Below, in pieces: positions 3,832 to 6,190 of a stretch of DNA of 6,190 nucleotides. The notes under the pieces are model-generated. The model did no database searches. It was not told the DNA's origin and was given only the letters and a program-made list of their open reading frames with translations. The DNA comes from an uncultured Bacteroidota bacterium. Lineage in GTDB: Bacteria; Bacteroidota; Bacteroidia; Flavobacteriales; Flavobacteriaceae. Both the position numbers and the translations under genes were made by a program. Every line of letters starts with the position of its first letter. Position 1 is the stretch's first letter. The stretch is taken from NCBI GenBank assembly GCA_903888655.1, contig CAISUR010000593.1, positions 1 to 6,190 of the forward strand, read 5' to 3'.

Positions 3832-6027
3832 ATGAGAATCACTACTTTTCTTTTAGCACTATTTTTAGTTACTAATTCGCTTACAGCTAATACTTTTCCT
3901 AACGTTACGGCCAATCCGGTAATGCCAACATTATCTAATTTAAGTGTTTGTGATGACAATAACGATGGGATTGCTGTTTTTGACTTAACAGTGCAAAATC
4001 CAATTATTTTGGCAGCGCAACCGAGTGCTTCTTCTAATTATACGATAAATTACTACCTTACACAAACGGATGCAATTACCGGATTTAATGCAATAAGTAG
4101 TCCAAATAGCTTTGTTAATATGAATAATCAACAGGTAATTTATGTTAGAATTACTTTAAACGGCAGCACTCAATTTGCTATAGGTACTTTTGATTTAATT
4201 GTAAATCCTTTAGTAATTCCTATATTCACTGCTATTAGTTCTTTATGTCAAGGTTCTATCGCACCGGTTTTACCAACAACTTCAATTAATTTTCCGATTA
4301 CAGGAACATGGTCGCCTTCAACAGTCGATACATCTGTTGCAGGGGCAACTGTTTTCACGTTTACACCATTTGCTGGACAATGTGCTACAACTACAACTAT
4401 GGTAGTTAATGTTGAATCAGCCACTACATTAACATTAATATCACCACCACAAACAACAAATCAAACACTTTGCAATAACAGCCCAATCAGTAATATTGTA
4501 TATGACTTTGGCGGTTCTGCAAGTGGAGCAACCGTTACAGGTTTACCAACTGGTATAACAGCAACTGTAAATGGCTCATCACTTACAATTTATGGAGTAG
4601 TTTCAACAGGTTTTCCTACTGTTTATCATTATACAGTTATAACTACCGGAGGTTGTAATTCACAATCATTGACAGGTACAATTACAATTGCTACTCCAAC
4701 CATTAACACGCCAGCCGATTTTGCAACCTGTGACAATGATGGAAGTAACGATGGATATTATAGCTATGATTTAAGTGCATTAATTCCTTCTATCCTAGGA
4801 AGTCAAAGTGCTTCAAATTTTACAGTTACTTTTTATGATAATCAAATGAGTGCGGTAAATAATGTAAATGCGATTACTAATCTTACAACTTATCAAACCT
4901 ACACCCATTCGATATGGATTAGAGCAACTAATAACTCATCGGGTTGCTATGCTATTTCGAGTTTTAATACTACTATCGAACAAGCTCCCACACCTGTAAT
5001 AACTAGTAATAGTAATCTTATATGTGTTGATTTTGTAACAAATAATGTAATCCGTAATGCTACTTTAACAGCTTCAGATGCTACTGGTTATATGTCTCAA
5101 ACCTTTCCAACCTATACTTATCAATGGTATTTAAATGGAACTCCAATTGCGGGGGCTACAAGTGCAACATATACAGTTAATTCACCTTTCCCAGATTCAT
5201 TAGGCGGTAATTTTTCTGTTAGGATGACAAGTATTTCAGCACTTGGTTGTAGTAATTACTCTCAAGATTTTCAAGTTAATCAATCGGGTCCAGCTTCTCC
5301 AAATCCTACTGGTAGTATTGGGTATTCTATTGTAAACAACTCTGGAAACCAAACAATAACCGTAGAAGTTCAGGGTTATGGTACTTATGAATATAGCATT
5401 GACAGTGGAACACAACAAACTAGCCCAATATTTCAAAATGTAGCTCTTGGAACTCATTCTATAACCATTTGGGATACCAAAGGAGGCATTTCAAATAGTT
5501 GCGATCCAATTGTGATTTCTAACATCAATGTCAATCTAACTGCAACACCACCACCAACAGGAAGTAATTCGCAATCTTTTAATCCTGGAACAACTTTAGC
5601 AAGTATTCAAGTAACAGGACAAAATATTAAATGGTATTCAGGATTGAATAAAAATGTAACTTCTACACCGTTACCTTTAAGCACTATTTTAGTTGATGGA
5701 ACTACCTATTATGCTTCACAAACCATTGGAGGATATGAAAGTACAACTCGTTTACCTGTCACGGTGCATTTAGCCTTAAATACAGAACAATTTGAACTAA
5801 AAGAACTAACATATGCTCCTAATCCTGTGGCGACTAATTTATCTATACAATCAGATGATGTTATTGATAGTTATAGTATTTATAATCTTTTAGGACAAGT
5901 GGTTGCGTCTAAAAAATGTTATGCAACTACTCTTCAAATAGATGTAACGTCATTAAACGCAGGAAATTATTTTGTGAAATTAACTTCAGAAAACAAACAA
6001 AGTACCATTAAAATTGAAAAGCGATAA
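3832..6027 (+). CDS. Modular T9SS-secreted surface protein with type A sorting domain
   Basis: This 731-aa exported protein has a Sec signal peptide at residues 1-19 (MRITTFLLALFLVTNSLTA, no lipobox Cys). Modules follow in order: CDDNNDGIAVFDL module (about 38-125); PKD-like module with GTWSPSTVD and TFTPFAGQCATTTT (about 136-195); PKD-like module with GLPTGITATVNG (about 200-286); a second CDxDG-type module (298-383, TCDNDGSNDGYYSYDL); Ig-like domain with YQWYLNG (387-484); a SprB-like repeat (about 489-570, YEYSIDSG and GTHSITIWDTKGG); and an Ig-like domain with IKWYSG and GTTYYASQ (about 574-650). The C-terminus (about 651-731) has YAPNPV, IYNLLGQVV and LNAGNYFVKL and ends IKIEKR: a T9SS type A sorting domain, normally cleaved during outer-membrane export. 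No enzymatic domain is visible, so an adhesin or matrix role is likely but inferred. DxNxDG-like loops may bind calcium. The gene appears monocistronic. Confidence 0.92.
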   Translation: MRITTFLLALFLVTNSLTANTFPNVTANPVMPTLSNLSVCDDNNDGIAVFDLTVQNPIILAAQPSASSNYTINYYLTQTDAITGFNAISSPNSFVNMNNQQVIYVRITLNGSTQFAIGTFDLIVNPLVIPIFTAISSLCQGSIAPVLPTTSINFPITGTWSPSTVDTSVAGATVFTFTPFAGQCATTTTMVVNVESATTLTLISPPQTTNQTLCNNSPISNIVYDFGGSASGATVTGLPTGITATVNGSSLTIYGVVSTGFPTVYHYTVITTGGCNSQSLTGTITIATPTINTPADFATCDNDGSNDGYYSYDLSALIPSILGSQSASNFTVTFYDNQMSAVNNVNAITNLTTYQTYTHSIWIRATNNSSGCYAISSFNTTIEQAPTPVITSNSNLICVDFVTNNVIRNATLTASDATGYMSQTFPTYTYQWYLNGTPIAGATSATYTVNSPFPDSLGGNFSVRMTSISALGCSNYSQDFQVNQSGPASPNPTGSIGYSIVNNSGNQTITVEVQGYGTYEYSIDSGTQQTSPIFQNVALGTHSITIWDTKGGISNSCDPIVISNINVNLTATPPPTGSNSQSFNPGTTLASIQVTGQNIKWYSGLNKNVTSTPLPLSTILVDGTTYYASQTIGGYESTTRLPVTVHLALNTEQFELKELTYAPNPVATNLSIQSDDVIDSYSIYNLLGQVVASKKCYATTLQIDVTSLNAGNYFVKLTSENKQSTIKIEKR

Positions 6028-6031
6028 ACAG

Positions 6032-6058
6032 TTTGTAAATCCTTTTTGTAATTTGTAG
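6032..6058 (+). repeat. Three TTTGTAA/G copies downstream of the T9SS gene
   Basis: TTTGTAA (6032-6038), TTTGTAA (6045-6051) and TTTGTAG (6052-6058) follow the T9SS gene stop codon and are succeeded by a run of seven T (6059-6065). They lie in the 55-bp spacer between convergent genes. I found no convincing hairpin before the T-run, so a classical intrinsic terminator cannot be called. Confidence 0.35.
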
Positions 6059-6082
6059 TTTTTTTAGAGTTAAAAATTACTA

Positions 6083-6190
6083 TCAATATTTTTGAAAATA
6101 CTTTTTATAAATAGCATAAAAAACAATTCCAAAAAGAGCTCCAAAAACATAACCCGTCAAAATATCGGTAGGGAAGTGTACACAAAGATA
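6083..6190 (-). CDS. PAP2-family phosphatase, C-terminal fragment
   Basis: The last 35 codons and TGA stop of a minus-strand gene enter from the right edge. The translated end begins YLCVHFPTDILTGYVFGALF and finishes KKYFQKY. HFPTD matches the His-x-x-x-Asp half of the third phosphatase motif (SRxxxxxHxxxD) of type 2 phosphatidic acid phosphatases; the Ser-Arg half would lie just outside the window. A hydrophobic helix (about DILTGYVFGALFGIVFYAIY) then ends in a basic tail, as in the last membrane segment of this family. Such enzymes dephosphorylate phosphatidic acid, undecaprenyl pyrophosphate or lipid A precursors with the active site facing the periplasm. The substrate cannot be decided from this fragment. 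The gene converges on the T9SS protein gene. Confidence 0.85.
   Translation of the reverse strand, partial: YLCVHFPTDILTGYVFGALFGIVFYAIYKKYFQKY

Noticed and set aside
5236..5457. Minus-strand frame of 73 codons inside the T9SS gene
   Set aside because: It is antisense to the modular secreted protein and unsupported.
6071..6095. AAAAAT/ATTTTT stem (6072-6077, 6088-6093) as a terminator for the T9SS gene
   Set aside because: The stem is six A-T pairs only, with a 10-nt loop, and overlaps the opposing gene's end. It would not be a stable terminator.

Overview
The window looks like the chromosome of a low-GC member of the Bacteroidota, most likely Flavobacterium or a close relative. Three observations support this. 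The protein sequences have a strong flavobacterial flavour. Gene starts are preceded by the Bacteroidota-type -7 box TAnnTTTG instead of E. coli-type -10 boxes, and no start needs a Shine-Dalgarno site. The large plus-strand gene encodes a protein with a type IX secretion (T9SS) C-terminal sorting domain.

Layout, left to right. (1) Minus strand: a Gfo/Idh/MocA oxidoreductase (198-1166) followed after 2 nt by the start of a small two-helix membrane protein that leaves the window at base 1. (2) A 132-bp T-rich divergent spacer with candidate promoters in both directions. (3) Plus strand: pcm, protein-L-isoaspartate O-methyltransferase, apparently starting at a TTG codon (1299-1940). (4) Minus strand: an smpB-HTH pair (2761-2306 and 2303-1941) separated by 2 nt, whose last stop codon abuts the pcm stop codon. 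(5) A divergent spacer with two good TTTG-N17-TAnnTTTG promoters, one for smpB and one for a small VF530/DUF2132 protein (2893-3129). (6) Minus strand: a GNAT acetyltransferase (3130-3690), again stop-to-stop with its neighbour. (7) A 141-bp divergent spacer, then a 731-aa modular T9SS surface or secreted protein (3832-6027). (8) Minus strand: the C-terminal 35 residues of a PAP2-family phosphatase running off the right edge.

Most of the content is housekeeping: protein repair (Pcm), ribosome rescue (SmpB), small-molecule or protein acetylation (GNAT), sugar-nucleotide or sugar oxidation (Gfo/Idh) and lipid or undecaprenyl phosphate hydrolysis (PAP2). The genes do not form one pathway. The points of interest are structural: very short or absent 5' leaders, two convergent pairs whose stop codons touch exactly, a non-ATG pcm start, an HTH regulator tied to smpB, and a mosaic secreted protein built from recurrent flavobacterial modules. 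I see no phage, IS element, CRISPR array, tRNA or rRNA, and nothing that convincingly forms a new multi-gene system.
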